Origin: Bimastos eiseni
Taxonomy: Eukaryota > Annelida > Clitellata > Crassiclitellata > Lumbricidae
Assembly (NCBI GenBank): GCA_959347315.1
Contig: OY365814.1
Location: 30,705,337-30,769,336 of the forward strand
Length of the DNA: 64,000 nucleotides
Direction of reading: 5' to 3'
Below are positions 1 through 14,900 of this stretch, in pieces. Every line of letters begins with the position of its first letter. Within the stretch, counting starts at the first letter, position 1. The notes beneath the pieces are model-generated. The model worked only from the letters and a program-made list of their open reading frames with translations, searched no databases and had not been told where the DNA came from. Position numbers and translations under genes: made by a program.

Positions 1-117
1 TATAAAATGATAATAATTCAAATAATAATAATAATAATAATAATAAATTATAATAATATGTCTCTCTCCGGAGATTAGTTTTATCAACCCGATGGATCAG
101 TATTTACCTCGGGAATA

Positions 118-186
118 AATAATAATAATAATAATAATAATTGGCTTAATTACTATTATTATTATTACTGTTATTATTATTATTAA

Positions 187-261
<75 letters not shown>
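118..261. repeat. (ATT/AAT)n arrays
   Basis: AAT units at 118-141 and ATT units at 152-261. The opposite orientation of the two blocks could form an A/T hairpin. The first 117 bases hold nothing else I can identify. Confidence 0.9.
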
Positions 262-262
<1 letters not shown>

Positions 263-294
263 ACAATTAAATTTTGGTGTGTGTGTGTTAACAG

Positions 295-516
295 ATGCCT
301 CGGATGAATGTCTTCCAAAATGTGAGGATCTGATAGTCATTGGAATTGGAATTGGAAGTGGAGCCTCTCAAAAGGATTCGGGTGACTTGGAAAAGCGAAA
401 GAGTTCGGAAGATCTCCGTCGTCGATTCAGAAAGGGAGGAAAAACAGATGGAACAGGAGAGACAGAGGGACAAGGAGACGGACACGGAGGAGCAGGAGAA
501 GAAGGAAGAGGGATCA
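295..516 (+). CDS. Possible upstream exon of gene A
   Basis: A good acceptor (gtgttaacag) precedes 295 and a possible donor (ca/gtgata) follows 516. One frame is open throughout and begins DASDECLPKCEDLIVIG, then becomes Gly/Glu/Arg-rich. Its end phase does not fit the next candidate exon at 1172, so either a small exon is missing or this is not an exon. A second frame is open only from about 337 and also looks charged (EREEKQMEQERQRDKE), which is expected from purine-rich DNA. Confidence 0.33.
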
Positions 517-594
517 GTGATATACATATCAAGTGCGATTCTTTATCAAATTTTTTATTCAAGACCGACATAAATGACTGACTGACAGAATAAT

Positions 595-597
<3 letters not shown>

Positions 598-629
<32 letters not shown>

Positions 630-748
630 GGCAGGCAGACATACAAACAGACATACAGGCAGACATACAGGCAGACATACAGGCAGACATACAGGCAGAC
701 ATACAGGCAGACATACAGGCAGACATACAGGCAGACATACAGGCAGAC
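598..748. repeat. (AGAC)n followed by a 12-bp minisatellite
   Basis: Pure AGAC units to about 630, then the 12-bp unit aggcagacatac about nine times. The array is a variant of its own tetranucleotide parent. Confidence 0.9.
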
Positions 749-944
749 ACATCAATCGATTGTCTTCGACCTAAATTGTCCGTCTGTCTTGCTATCTTTC
801 TCTGTCTTGTTCCGTCTCCTCAATGTCTCTTTTCCTGTGTCTGCCTCTCTTGCTGTTCCTATCTGTCCTTGTGTCTCTTACTATGACTATGTCTTTGCCC
901 GTGTCTGTCGGTCTTGTTATATCAACGTATATAATAAACATTAT

Positions 945-1104
<160 letters not shown>

Positions 1105-1171
1105 ACCTCACCTTCTGTGTGTCTCCGTGAGATAGTATGTAGACTGTACTCTGTTTTTGTGGTCACACAAG

Positions 1172-1239
1172 CGATGAGAGGAAAAAGAAAGGCAAGAAAA
1201 AGAAAAAAGACAAGAAGAAGAAGAAGAAATCCGGCAAAG
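1172..1239 (+). CDS. Possible lysine-rich exon of gene A
   Basis: Reads SDERKKKGKKKKKDKKKKKK then SGK. It ends at a weak donor (aaag/gtggtc) in phase 1, which fits the exon at 1893 (joint reading SGK-G-ESQDSDGSDEKE). The acceptor is cacacaag/c. The run of AAG/AAA codons could equally be a purine simple repeat, and the following intron starts directly with a (CAT/CGT)n array. Confidence 0.4.
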
Positions 1240-1242
1240 GTG

Positions 1243-1575
1243 GTCATCATCATCATCGTCATCGTCATCATCACCATCATCATTGTCATCATCGTCATCA
1301 TCGTCGTCATCATCATCATCATCATCATCGTCATCGTCATCGTCATTATCTTCATCATCATCATCATCATCATCACCATCGTCATTGTCATCATTATCAT
1401 CATCATCATCATCATCGTCATCGTCGTCGTCGTCGTCGTCATCATCGTCGTCATCATCATCATCATCGTCATTGTCATCATTATCATCATCATCATCATC
1501 ATCGTCGTCGTCGTCGTCGTCATCATCGTCGTCATCATCATCATCATCGTCATCGTCACCCTCATCATCATCCTC
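1243..1575. repeat. (CAT/CGT)n trinucleotide array with higher-order duplication
   Basis: About 330 bp of catcatcgt-type triplets. A roughly 80-bp block (tcattgtcatcattatca through a GTC run) appears twice, at about 1380-1460 and 1468-1545. Read on the minus strand the array gives long poly-Asp or poly-Met frames, which are not genes. Confidence 0.9.
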
Positions 1576-1892
1576 ACACAGTTGATGCCCTTTGAGTCGT
1601 ATGATGCCGTTGAACATTGCATAAATACACTGCTTACTTTAGACATCTTAAAAACGCTCTCACTTGATGCTATGCTAATTGTTCTGCCATAACTTCATAA
1701 CCTACACTCCACAAATTGAGCCGTGAATGCTGTAATATGCCAAGCAAATTTCTGTCGACTGCAACTGCATTTGTTGTCGAAGGCGGTCGATAAACTCCCG
1801 GTTCCTTCCATCCAAACAACTTCTACATCGTAGGCTAAAGGTGAGATATGAAACTGTCAGAAAGGAACAATAGATGCTCTTTTGTTCTGAAG

Positions 1893-2015
1893 GAGAAAGC
1901 CAGGATAGCGATGGAAGTGATGAGAAAGAAGTGGAGGAAACAGAGGGCGAGGAGAGGTTGGAAAATGGTGCTGATGGTGGTTATGATGATGATGATAAAG
2001 ACGACTTTGATTTAG
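1893..2015 (+). CDS. Gene A exon, acidic
   Basis: Encodes ESQDSDGSDEKEVEETEGEE followed by a Gly/Asp stretch and YDDDDKDDFDL. Acceptor ttctgaag/ga, donor ttag/gtatgt. The donor leaves one base (phase 1), which is completed as GAT (Asp) by the next exon. It is the first exon of the chain I trust. Confidence 0.62.
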   Translation, partial: EKARIAMEVMRKKWRKQRARRGWKMVLMVVMMMMIKTTLI

Positions 2016-5000
2016 GTATGTAATAAACAATCGATGAATGAGTGAGTGACTCAGTCAGTCATTCAGTCATTCAATTAGTCAGTCAGTCACTCAATCAATC
2101 AGTCAGTTGGTCAGTCAATCGGTCAGTCAGTCAGTCAGTCAGTCAATCAGTCTATCAATCAATCAATCAGTCAGTCAGTCAATCAATCAATCAATCTGTG
2201 AGTTAATAAATTAGTCAATTAGTCAGTCACTTAATCAATCAATCAGTCAATCAGTCAGTCAATCAGTCAGTCAGTCAATCAATCAATCTGTGAGTTAATA
2301 AATTAGTCAGTTAGTCAGTCACTTAATCAATCAATCAGTCAATCACTCAGTCAATCAGTCAGTCAGTCAGTCAATCAGTCATTCAGTCAGTCAGTCAGTC
2401 AGTCAATCAGTCATGCACTCGATCATTCAATCAGTCAATCAGTCGGTCATGTAATCAGTCAGTGATTTTGTCATTCAGTCAGTCAGTCAGTCAGTAATTT
2501 TGTCAGTAAGTGAGTAATTCTGTAAGTCGGTAAGACAGTAAGGAAGTAAGTCAGTCAGTCAGTCAATCAGTCAATCAATCAGTCAGTCACTATTTGAGTC
2601 AATCAGTCAGTCAGTCAGTAAGTAAGTTAGTCAGTCAGTCGATGTGTCTGATCTTTGGATATGTCCGTTCATTGTGTTGCGTTGTATTACAGATAACATC
2701 GGATTTGACGTTGATTCAATCGCTGATTTGATTGATAGACTGAAGAAAGATGAAAGCCACGTCTCGGAATATCAGGTGAGATTATAATTCATAGTTAATC
2801 AGTCCTCGTCTAAGATACACAGTCCACAACACATGAGATCCCTGTAGGGTCATGAATAAAACTTGAAATCGCATTAGCATTTCATGTCCTAACACTGGGC
2901 TACATCACATCAAACTCCACCGCTTTATTGCATTGCTTTAAAGAACATCAGGCATAGGCTATATAATATATATATATATATATATATCACATTTTAGAGC
3001 CTTTGAGAGGTTCTTATAAGGCGCTATATAAATAGCCCAATACATACATACATACATTCGATGATCCACGGAAACAAGTTACATCGAGTCGTATGATGCA
3101 CGGCATGTAATTATTACACTGTACTGCTTACGTTAGCTTATCCTACTGCATCGTATACATTTACATTTATACAGACAACGTCAAATTACTTTGTGCTGTT
3201 TACACTGAATTACATCGTATATTTGTATTTGTTTTGATTTCTTGTCATCACGTTGTCATGCCTACATAACATTAAATAGTAAATTACATTTCCTTGGATA
3301 CTGTTTTAATTACATCACATTGCATAATAACATTTCGCATCACATTAAGAGATCGCATTGTCCTGCTTATATCACATTGCATCGTATACTACATTTCCTC
3401 AGATTTCATAAAACGACATCATACTGTTTTCATTACATTACGCCATACATCTACACATTCACAGATATAAGTAATTAACATTACCCCATTAACTTCCCAT
3501 TCATTATAATTATCCTACCTTTTGTAGCCGTCAGTGAGTCCACCGACTGTCTCGCTCGGAACCTTTTCGTTTCCCAGGGGTTCCATGTACAGCCTCCAGT
3601 TCACCCCTGCCTTCGTCTTCTCCTACTTCCAAACGATGCCACCACATTATAACGACAAGGAGCAGCTGCTTCTTCTCTTCGATCGATTCGGTGGAAAGCA
3701 ACCACGTGCGAAGGACGCTAAAGAGAACCAATCACTAGGTCGATAGGCAAATCGATACAGCCACCGAACACTCAGAAGGCTATCGAGGAAGTTCAGTTCA
3801 GCTGCTGTTGACCTCGATCAAATCGATCAATTTGTTATTCAGCAGCTTGCTGGAGTTTGGTTAGGATTTCTTGACTTGACAACTGCAACTCAATACGATT
3901 CCGCCCTACTAGGATTCGGAGGCTTCGATCACTTCGATCATTCGGATCAAACCATGATTGACGAATTTTGGGGCATCTGAGCGGGATTTAATGAAATCGA
4001 TTACAAATCAGAGAGAGAAATCGACGAATCAGATATCTGAGACCATTGATACATTTTAACAAGATTTTAAAAGAATCCAGACTCAAATATTTCGATCCGT
4101 AGGCCTATTCGTTATCGTAATCTCAAATTTTGCATAACCCGACTTCGGTTTATTAGTGAGTGCTGCGTCACGTCAGATGAGATCCACAAAAGTCGAAATG
4201 GTAATTGCAGACTAAAAATTTTAAAAGAACTGCTTATACAGCTAAGCGAAGGGCTTTAGTTTATTCATGAGCGCGGTATCGAGGCAGCTTTCTTTAGATA
4301 TCTGATTGTAATGCGAATGCCAGAGATATTTGAGAGAGGGAGAAAAGAGGATGGAGAAGCCATGGAAGAAGAAGAGTAAGAGAGACTGATAGAGGAGGAA
4401 GAGAGACGGATCTAGAAGGCAGAGAGGAGGCAGGGAGGAATCAGATGGGCTGAGAGATGATTCAGAATTATTGAGAAAGAAGATTGATGATCTCACTTGA
4501 CAGGACTTCGAAGGCTCCATAACAACCTTCAACACTTAAAACTTTGATTACTCACTCAGTCACTCACTCGCTTGCATGCTTGCTCCCTCACTTACTCTCT
4601 CACTCATCAACCTACTCACTCACTCACTCACTCATACTCTCACTCACTCACTCACTCATACTCTCATTCACTCACTCACTCATACTCTCACTCACTCACT
4701 CATACTCTTACTCACTCACTAGCTCATACTCTCACTCACTCACTCACTCACTCACTCAGTCAATCAATCACTCACTCACTCATCTCATACACTCACACAC
4801 CAACTCAGTTTATCATTTAGTTCTCGAGATGTCGCAACAGTGAGGAGAAACAGGCGTCTATTACGTCATAATCATTTGTCCATCATTTACGTCGCAGCAA
4901 TTGTCTCTCCTTCACAAATTTACATGCATTATGGTCACCATGACAGCACACTTAATAGGATGAAGACAAAGCTGCTTTGTCAAAGAAATGAAGGCAGATG

Positions 5001-7945
5001 AGACGTTTTGCATTGAAGTTTGAAGCAAGTCAATTTCGAATACGTCTTTCATTTGGATTTGTTTTTCGCGCGCTGTAGCTTTGTTTGCGGTTGGATATAT
5101 AACACCTGATTCTAAAACGCATCGAATGTTTAGATAACGTGTGGGTACAATTCGACTCAAAAGGGTCGGTGAAAATGGCAAGAAAGGAGCTAGATAAAGT
5201 CGGATCATCTCACCCTGCCCGCCTTCAAGTGTTTGAGGTATTCAAAGTGGTTCTTCAAATCAATGCATCAATCAGTCAATCAATCAATTACTCAATCAAT
5301 CAATTAATCGATCAATCAGTCAATCAATCAGATCTCCATTCGTTCATCTATCTTTCGTTCCATCAATCCATCCATCCATTTATCCATCCTATCGTAAGTA
5401 AGTCCATTCATCCTTCCATCTAGTCCTCCGTCCACCAATTCATCCAGCCATCTATCGATCTATCGATCTCTCGTTCTATGTATCTACCAACCATCCATCC
5501 GTGCAGTAATTCATCTGTAAATGCATCCATCCATCCGCCAATTCACCCATCCATTCACCCATCCACCAATTCATCCATCCATCCACCAATTTATCCATCC
5601 ATCTATCAATTCATCCATCCATTCATCCATCCACCAATTCATCCATCCATCCACCAATTTATCCATCCATCTATCAATTCATCCATCCATTCATCCATCC
5701 ACCAATTCATCCATCCATCCACCAATTCATCCATCCACCAATTCATCCATCCACCAATTCATCCATCCATCCACCAATTCATCCATCCACCAATTCATCC
5801 ATCCACCAATTCATTCATCCACCAGTTCACCCATCCATCCACCAATTCATCCATCCACCAATTCATCCATCCACCAATTCATCCATCCACCAATTCATCC
5901 ATCCACCAATTCATCCATCCATCCACCAATTCATCCATCCATCCACCAATTCATCCATCCACCAATTCATTCATCCACCAGTTCACCCATCCATCCACCA
6001 ATTCATCCATCCACCAGTTCACCCATCCATCCACCAATTCATCCATCCACCAATTCATTCATCCACCAGTTCACCCATCCATCCACCAATTCATCCATCC
6101 ATCCACCAATTCATCCAACTGCCATGGTCACACAGCGCAATTGGCTATTTATCATCACTCTGATTTCTCCATTCAACTGCCATAAAATAAGCAATCAATC
6201 AATCGAGCAATCATTCAATCAATCAGTCAATCTATCTATCGATCAATCAATCAACCTATCAATCAGTCACCAGATCAATCGATCAATCGATCAACTGACT
6301 GTTGAATGTTGAATCGATAGTTTCAGGTAGATGATGTTTCCTCCACATCGTTGTCCAGAGTTGCTTCGGTCAAATCAATCGAAACAATCAAATCCCACTC
6401 GTCGTCAAAAATCATCGGATTGGCCGGATTAGCGGTTGGTTCACGTCGTTGGTCCGCCTCGTTCAGGGTTCAATGTTTGGGTGGAAAGAGGGAACCAGAG
6501 GTGGCGAACCCGGTGGTCGAGGGGACGAGTCTCCCCACCTCTTACAGACATGGGACACGTTAACATTTGGAACCCACATTTCTTTACCCCTCTCATTGGC
6601 TGTCTCCCACCTCTCAGACGAGAACGCCGCCTCTGGAGGGGACCATAGCATTCGGGTAGTAAGGATCTCAATTATTTCAAAGGTAATGTCTCTATGGTCC
6701 GGTCGGAAAAATTGTCGCAGCGCTCGTCCCATGCTCTCTTGTACGCCTAGCCGCTGGTTCGCACACCGTTGGTGGATTATTTCATTCAGGGGCGTCCACA
6801 TAGGGGAGGGGGGCCTGAGGCAAATGCCTTCAATTTCAGGTAGGGGTGGGATAATCTTTTAGTATTAGGGGGGGATATCTTGCCTTCATAACACTGGTCG
6901 CCGTAGTAGCAGTAGTATATAGTTTAAGTTTACCGACACTGTGTGATAACAAAGATAATAGCGTAGCCCTCTTTATTTATCAAGGCAGTTAATAGGACAT
7001 AATTACTCGTAGATATAGTCACGCTGTGGTGCGCTCAATGAATGAAGGACAATGGTTGAATTAATTATGAACGCGGTTAAGATGGCATATATAGAAGCAG
7101 TGGCAGCGTTTAAAAGGTGTGCAACGTGTATTTCGGCGGTCCGTGCGCTAGGACCTGAAGAGGCGTTGCACCCTTTGTAAATAACGGAGAGGTTGTAGGA
7201 TTTAACCCAATCAATAAACAGAAAACGGGCATTTAAAAGTATAGGTGCATGCATTTAAGTAGATACGAATTACGAATATTCAGATGTGTTTATCAATTTG
7301 CGCAAGTATTACTGCTTCATATGTCTATAGATACGTCATAATAAAATATTTCCGAAAAGTATGCTTAGTATTAATTTGCTTCATATATAAGCACTAAACA
7401 GGCATGTATAGGTTTGTATTTATGTATGTCTGCATGTTTCCTTGTATAACCATGTATATATTCATGATTGTATGCATATATGCATACATGAATGTGTGGA
7501 CGTCTGTCTGTCTTTCAGTATGTGTGCATGTATTTGTGTATATGCGCGGCAGTAATGTAAATAATGTATGAATGCACGTATGTGATTGCATGCAAAATGT
7601 ATGCATTTATGTATAATGTATGCAGGTTTATATATGTATTTGCATACATTTATATATGTATACGTCATTAATAAAATAAGGGTGTATTGTTTCGCTAGGT
7701 TCAAATGTTCTCGCGTACGGTAAGTTTCAAATGATGTTCGTTAATTTCAGCCTGTTATGAGAAGACGGAATATGACCGATCGGGAAATGATGAATGAATA
7801 TTTACTGAAGCGACTACAGGCCACGGTAAGGTCACACGGTAATCCAGAGTTTTAGGGTCCCGTGTAATATATACTCGCCCAATTTAGATGTATCGATCAG
7901 TTTAGCGGAAAGTTAATTTCAGCGTTAAAATAATAAACCTGAAAC

Positions 7946-7983
<38 letters not shown>

Positions 7984-10274
7984 TCACACATTCTCTGTGG
8001 TCGACCCTAAAGCGTGTAGTGATGCATTTTATGACCAGTTGAAAAAAAACTTAATTACATAAAACATACATTGATGTCTGCATATATTGTATATACAACA
8101 GTAATCGCATTTGTCATCTGACCAAAGTATTGCGCTTTGTTTTGTATGACAATCTGTTATTAATGAATCTGTTTTATTTTGCGCTCTCTAATCCATCTGG
8201 AACCGTTCATAGACAGGAACTGACGCTGAGCCGTACGAAAGGTCTCCGACTTTTTCTCAGGATCTGTTTCGAGAGTATTTAGAGGTGACGTTATAATTAT
8301 TATGCTTCAGTAATAATAGCAATAATGACAATAATAATAATAATCAGAACAATGGTTATCAGAAAAATCACAATTATAATTGGAATTAGAATTAGGATTA
8401 GAATGAGAATTAGAATCATCGTCATCATCATCGTCGTCGTCGTCATCATTATCATCATCACCCGACTTACCGTTATCTCACATTGATACCATTACTCACA
8501 CCCATGCGTTGTTTTTGTTACCTTCGTTTGATAACTGTTCAATGCGCTTTTACATTTATCTCACATTGTAACAGTTACCTTACATTGTAACCTTTACCCT
8601 ACATAGTTACGTTAATCGTATAGAGCCACTTTATATAAACAATTACTTTTCGGATTTGACTCAATTTTATAGTTTTACCGTGTTAAATATGCCTTACATT
8701 ATTTTCATTACTCTAAATTGTTACCTTTACCCTACCTTTACCAAACCCCATCACCTTTGCCTCACAGTTTTCTGCTACCTTCCATTGTTACCATTGCCAT
8801 ACATTGTTACCTCTACCTTGCGTTGTTACCTTTGTCTCACTTTGTTGACTTTACTTATACGTAATTACTTTCAACTTTATCTTTTATCTTTCTTTACCTT
8901 GTACAATTTACCTGACACTATTACCTTTAATTGCCTTGCTACCTTTACTTTACCTTGCCTTACCTTGTTACCTTTACCTCTACTTTTTGAATCACCAGGA
9001 GTTGCTAAGGTCGCCAAACAAGCTGGAGGAGTTGTTCCCCAAGAGCCAGTACGACAAAGAGACCGTGGACGCGGAGTTGAGGGTAATGGCTGAGGATGCA
9101 AGGAGGTCAGCTGAGGATGCAAGGAGATCAGCTGAGGATGCAAGGAAGTCAGCTGCTGAAGATGTCAGGAAAAGCCTGACAGTGCCGAAGGCGACACGCA
9201 GTAAAGAGGTTGTCAGCCGCAGAAGCGCCCCTTACACAAGTGGCCTACCCACAGGTATGCGACAGGTTGGTTTTAACTGGATTTGAAATCGCAGCATCTA
9301 ACTTCTTTGCATCGTTGTGCTTCAATCAATCATTCAATGAAATTTGATATAGCGCCTTTTTAAGAAATCTACTCAGATGCGCTGCCAGTCCAACCTTGGT
9401 CTAAAAAGACAGGCTTCGGAGTAGAATAAAAAAGGGATGTAGAGTTCCTAGGCAAGAGCTGAGAATATAATGTGAAGGCGTATGACCCTTGCCGTCTCAT
9501 TTTTCCACCGACATTGCACAGTGTACTCGCTATTTTCAAGTCGCTTAGATGGAGCAGTCGAGGAATAAATCAAGACCATCATGAACTTAAAACTGAAAAG
9601 ACTAGATCCGAAACCGAAAATACATCGAATCCGAAATCGAAACTGCTCAAAATCTGAAATCGAAAAATACTAAAAGCCTCAAACCGAAAATAGTTCAGAT
9701 CTGAAACCGAAACTGCCTAAAATCGGAAACCGAAAATACCTGAAACCTGAAACCGAAAAGACTTTAAGCCGGAAACCGAAGATGCTTAAAATCTGAAAAA
9801 AAAATATTTAAATCTGAAACAGAAAATGCTTTAAATCTGAAACAGAAACTGGATTCAATCACAGACTGAATCTTGTTTATTTCCGGTAGACGTCGAGCTG
9901 AGACAGTCCCTGGATTCCGCTCTCCATCGGAGTCAGGAGGACATCTACGTGGTGGGAGTCCAGCTGGGGAAACTCAAGGACCTTCTGCAGGACGAGTCGT
10001 CCCTCGACCGGGGCACTACGCCCAGCCAGAGACAGAAGGGAGATGGGAAGGAGGAGGAAACCTGGAGTCCAGCAGCTTCGGAGATTTATCTAAACGACGT
10101 GGACGTGCGGGTGTCGACTGGGACATCCACAACATCCGACTGGATCAAAAGCGGAGCACGCACTGCCATTATGTCGAGCAGTATAAATGTCCGGAAGACA
10201 GCGCAGGAGTCAGAAAGTACTGGTAAGAGCAATTATTTTATTATTATTATTATCTTTATTATTAGTAGGCCTAC

Positions 10275-10308
<34 letters not shown>

Positions 10309-10336
10309 CATTAGTAGTAGTAGTAGTAGTAGGTGG

Positions 10337-10377
<41 letters not shown>

Positions 10378-10455
10378 GAGTAGTAGTAGTAGGAGTAGTA
10401 GTGGTAGTAGTAATAGTAGTAGTAGTAGTATTAGTAGGAGTAGTAGTAGTAGTAG

Positions 10456-10506
<51 letters not shown>

Positions 10507-11911
10507 GTGGAGTAGTAGTAGTAGTATTAGTATTAGTAGGAGTAGTAGTAGTAGTAGTAGTAGCAGTAGCAGTAGCAGTAGCAGTAGCAGTAGCAGTAGC
10601 AGTAGCAGTAGCAGTAGCAGTAGCAGTAGCAGTAGCAGTAGCAGTAGCATTAGTAGTATTTTACGGCAAGGAGAGCTCTCTTGTTGACCAAATGTTCCAA
10701 GAGGAGCTGGAGGAAATAAGTCTAAGTAAGTTATTAAACTGTCATTATAAGTCGCCTAAAAATGAATCTTCGACAATGATACGTAACAGAAAAATCTAGT
10801 CATCAGAAATCGTGAAAAAATACATGTAAGTCTTAAAGTTTATTTTGAAGTGCGATAGCGTAGATGACTTGCGAATAAGGCAGTGTAGTTAATACCATTC
10901 AGAAGGACCGACCGGTGCAGTAGGCCAAATACAATAGGTACCATACACTCCGGGAGTTAACTTATCTAGGGTGTCAATTTGGCCTTCTACACCGGCTTGT
11001 GCGCATGCATTGTTTCTGATTAATATAAGCGATCGTGTCACAAGAAAATGTAGCTTATGTGAAAAATCGCAAGGCAGTTGTTATTCATGTTGTTACGTTA
11101 ACGTCTTTTACATTTATCATCGTTGTCATTTACTTCATCGCACCTTTAATGGTTGTTGTCGTCGACAATTAAGACTTTTAAGGTAGACGTCGATGCAGCC
11201 AATAGGTGTCGCTAAACTTGATCGGGCAATAGGTCTACAAATCATCTATCGCGAACCAAGAACTTTGGATACGTTGCTGCTGTATTGCCACATTTCGCGG
11301 TGAATCTAGTCCAACGTCAAGAAAAGAATTCGACATAATAACTTATTAGTCCATGTTCAATATTTTTATTAAGTAATTCACTATTCATCCTTTTAGCCTC
11401 ATTAGGACACCTTTCAAAACTTAGTCTGAGATTTAAAGCGCATGGCAATCAAACGTATGGTACAACAACTTTCCAAGCATGCGGTAACACTATATAGCGT
11501 TGCTAATATGCATTTAAAGGTGTTGAAGTTGTATAGCCAGTGTATTGTTGGTGAGTTGCAGTTTAATGACATATGTGTGATAACATAGAATGTCAGATGT
11601 CATTGGAGTCGCCCTCATCCTTGTTCCAGGCTTGGGAATGGCACCACCAGAGTGGAGACAGCGGCGGAGTTCTTACTTAATACTCTATTAACATGCTAAC
11701 ATGCATTGAAAAGCATACCAGTGTTTGGTTAGTTAAATGACGCTGTTTGATAACACAGATCATTAGCGTCGCCCTCCTCCTTTATCCAGGCTTGGAACTG
11801 GCACTGCTGGACTGCGAGCAGTAGAGGAGTAAAACACCAGTGTTTTGAGTGCACTTCTCTCTTTCTATCTGTCTGTCTGTCTCTGTCTCTGTCTCTGTCT
11901 CTGTCTCTGTC

Positions 11912-11973
<62 letters not shown>

Positions 11974-14900
11974 CACTGCCACTGCTTGCACTATGTCAGC
12001 GCCAGTCCCAAACGTGGACGATGGAGGAGGGCTACGCAAAGGACCTTTGTTATCACAAAGTGTAGTGAAACTGAAGTTACAACTTCTTCTGTGGCCAGTG
12101 TGTTCTGCAACCAGTGTTTGAAAATGCGCCAATGCATGTACCGTATGGTTGTGCCAGTCCCAAGCCTGGGTTAAGGAGGAGAGTAATACCAACGAACTCT
12201 ATTATCATACCGTACGATTAAAGTGACGTGACTACTATTAAATTCGCCACTGTTTGAACTCTGACAGTGTCAGTCCCGAGCCTGGACAGAGGAGGAGGGC
12301 GCCGATAATGACCGCTTATCACACAGTATCGTTAAACTGAAGCTACTTCTGCTCTAACATCCTCTGGCACTTGGCCTACACTCCTCGTGATTCTTATACA
12401 TGTAAGATCTTGCGACTTGTCGATTTTGTAATGCAATTTAGGGATTGCTGTACGAAGGACTACGGACCATAGTCGATGACGTAACGATAACTTGAAAGCC
12501 ATTTCCGTATTTAGGGAGGGTTTTCGTCTTCGGTAACTAGGGTCGTTTTAATACACTCTTGGCCGATCTTGGGATTTGCTTGACAAGATCTTGAGATTTC
12601 TGGAAATGGAGACTGGAACCAGTGCTCTAACAGTGCCAGTCCCAAGCCTGGTGAAAGGAGGAGGACGACGAAAGTAATCTTTGCTGTGACGTAGTGTCTT
12701 CAGCGAGCAACAGAACCAATTTGTAATTCAAATGTCCAGCATATCGGGGAGGTGTGTATAATTACGCCAAAGTCGACGCCGTTTGTCATCAAAGACACCT
12801 GTATAATACTTGTCCCGGAAGCTATAAGAACGATCAGCCGCGCAAATAAGACGGCTAACCGATAAGATCTCAAATAATTTCCCAACAGAATGAAAGGTAC
12901 GCGAACCAGTTCTTGGTTCGCGAACCAAGAACTTTGGATACGTTGCTGCTGTATTACCACATTTCGCGGTGAATCGATTTGAGGACATTTGAATTGAACA
13001 TTCGCTGACAGTCTATATAATAACGACCACCATTGGAATTCGCATCATCTGTATGTAGGCTGTGCTAATTTCGACATGCACATAAGACGCGTGACGCGTT
13101 AGTTGTTTAGCTGCGACAACACTCGGTAATGGAACACCCACAATCTGGGCGAATTTCAAAGCCGAAGAAGGTCACTCGCTGAGTTCAAAATTCAATCCCA
13201 GGCTCTTTTTTGACCGTATTGGTTCTTTTCTGACTTCATGTTTTTTTACCATAAATCTTTTTCCCTGTTGTGTCTGCATTGTGTGAAAAGCCCAACACAA
13301 TTTCATAACATCACGCTGTCAGACGGTGAAGATTTAATGGTAAGCTTAATGCACGTTTCACTATATAGCACTGCCATCACGCATTGAAAGGTGTGTAAAG
13401 AAGTTACTTGCACAAGTCCAGTGTTTCGCTCAAGTCAATATTACCGTTATTGCTGTTTTGCAATATTTTAATAAAAAAATTAGGATTTTGAGTCTTGTTA
13501 TAAATACGTTAAAATCTAAATGTAGGCCAACATAAAGATCTCGAATTGAATGACAATAATTAACTCAAACGAAGAGCTGTCTCCTAAAATGAGTCATTTA
13601 GTACAGTACACCGCGCGCATAGAAGAGAAGGTCACTTAATTAAATTAAACATGGTTAAGAATTTATATATGAGCTGTAAAAAACGTTAAAAAGGTGTGCA
13701 ATTCTCCAGCTTGTAGGACACTGGGCCCTAAAGGGCATGACATCCATTCAATCGGGCAGCGATGTTGAAAATTATATTAAAAAAATAGCGGGGTCGAGGA
13801 CATACGGTAACTACGAAAAATACAGTGGAGTCCGTACTAATTGTAATTAGTAAAATAATTATACGAAACCCGTCAACATCAATAGTTCTATGCTAAACTA
13901 CTATACCTCTATGTTTTTCGGCTCTGGCTTGAGATAATATAATGATCACCTAATGCGAGCCTTGATGTAGTAGTAGCCTCGGTTTTACGAAACTGTGTGA
14001 TAGTGTCTTTTATCCAGGTTTGGGACTGTCACTGCTGTACTGCAAGCAGTTACGGAGTTATCTGACGAATATGCGCAGCCATAAGACTAGCCATGACAGC
14101 GATGGCTAACGTCTAGCGCACTTAAGAAATACTACAGACGGCAAACGTGTAAAAGGTGTGTAGCGTGCTCGCTTGCGGTCCATACCGTAGGTCCCAAAAG
14201 CCTTGTGAGCCATTCAAACTGGTTCTACGTCTTTTGGTCCCCCGTCAGTTCATCCCCCGTCAATTGTTCCCCTAGTAGATTAAATTGGCTGCGTTTAGTA
14301 GCTGAAGTATCCAATAAGCAGGACTGCGCAGTGCAGAGTGCCTACAGCCTATAATATCCAGGCTGTTTAACATCTTAGTTTAGTGGGGATGAAAGTATGA
14401 AAACTTACCATATCTGTATGATAAGTTACCAGTTGCTAGTCTATTCTAATTATTATGCTTACTATAGCCCCATCATGATTAAATGGTATTATTTAGTGCT
14501 CTCTTTTCAATATCTAGAAAGAATAAATATTTTACTGTTTGATTTTAGTTTTATGTGGACTTTATAATTTTTGATCTAGCCTGAAAGACGTTTGGTAACT
14601 TTATTGTGAAGCTTTCTTTTTTTACTTTATAAATGGTTTATTTCTTAATTAGTACTATCTTATTTTCTTTTCTTGTTTTTTATATATCAAATTATAACGC
14701 GTTTTAATTAGTCAAACAGTTTTACTTTTGACAGTGCATGCTGATGCTCTTACTAACTGTATAATGAATTGAATACTGAATAGAATAATCATCATGTATA
14801 GTGAAAACGCTCAAAACAGGCGTCTTATGCCGGGATATGCACAAGAATAAAGCGCTGGAACTAAAAGACACGGGCGGCATTTTGTACCTTCGCCCCAGGC

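Noticed and set aside
5478..6312. Two overlapping frames of 235-263 codons rich in HPSIHQFIHPS
   Set aside because: Produced by the 12/16-bp ATCCACC minisatellite; open in more than one frame and without conserved composition outside it.
6436..6862. Overlapping 70-137-codon frames on both strands
   Set aside because: The region is GC-richer, so stops are rare by chance; no frame has a recognisable motif or fits the gene A exon phases.
10187..10799. Poly-Ser, poly-Leu and poly-Val frames
   Set aside because: TAG/CAG repeat artefacts, apart from the short real exon at the right end.
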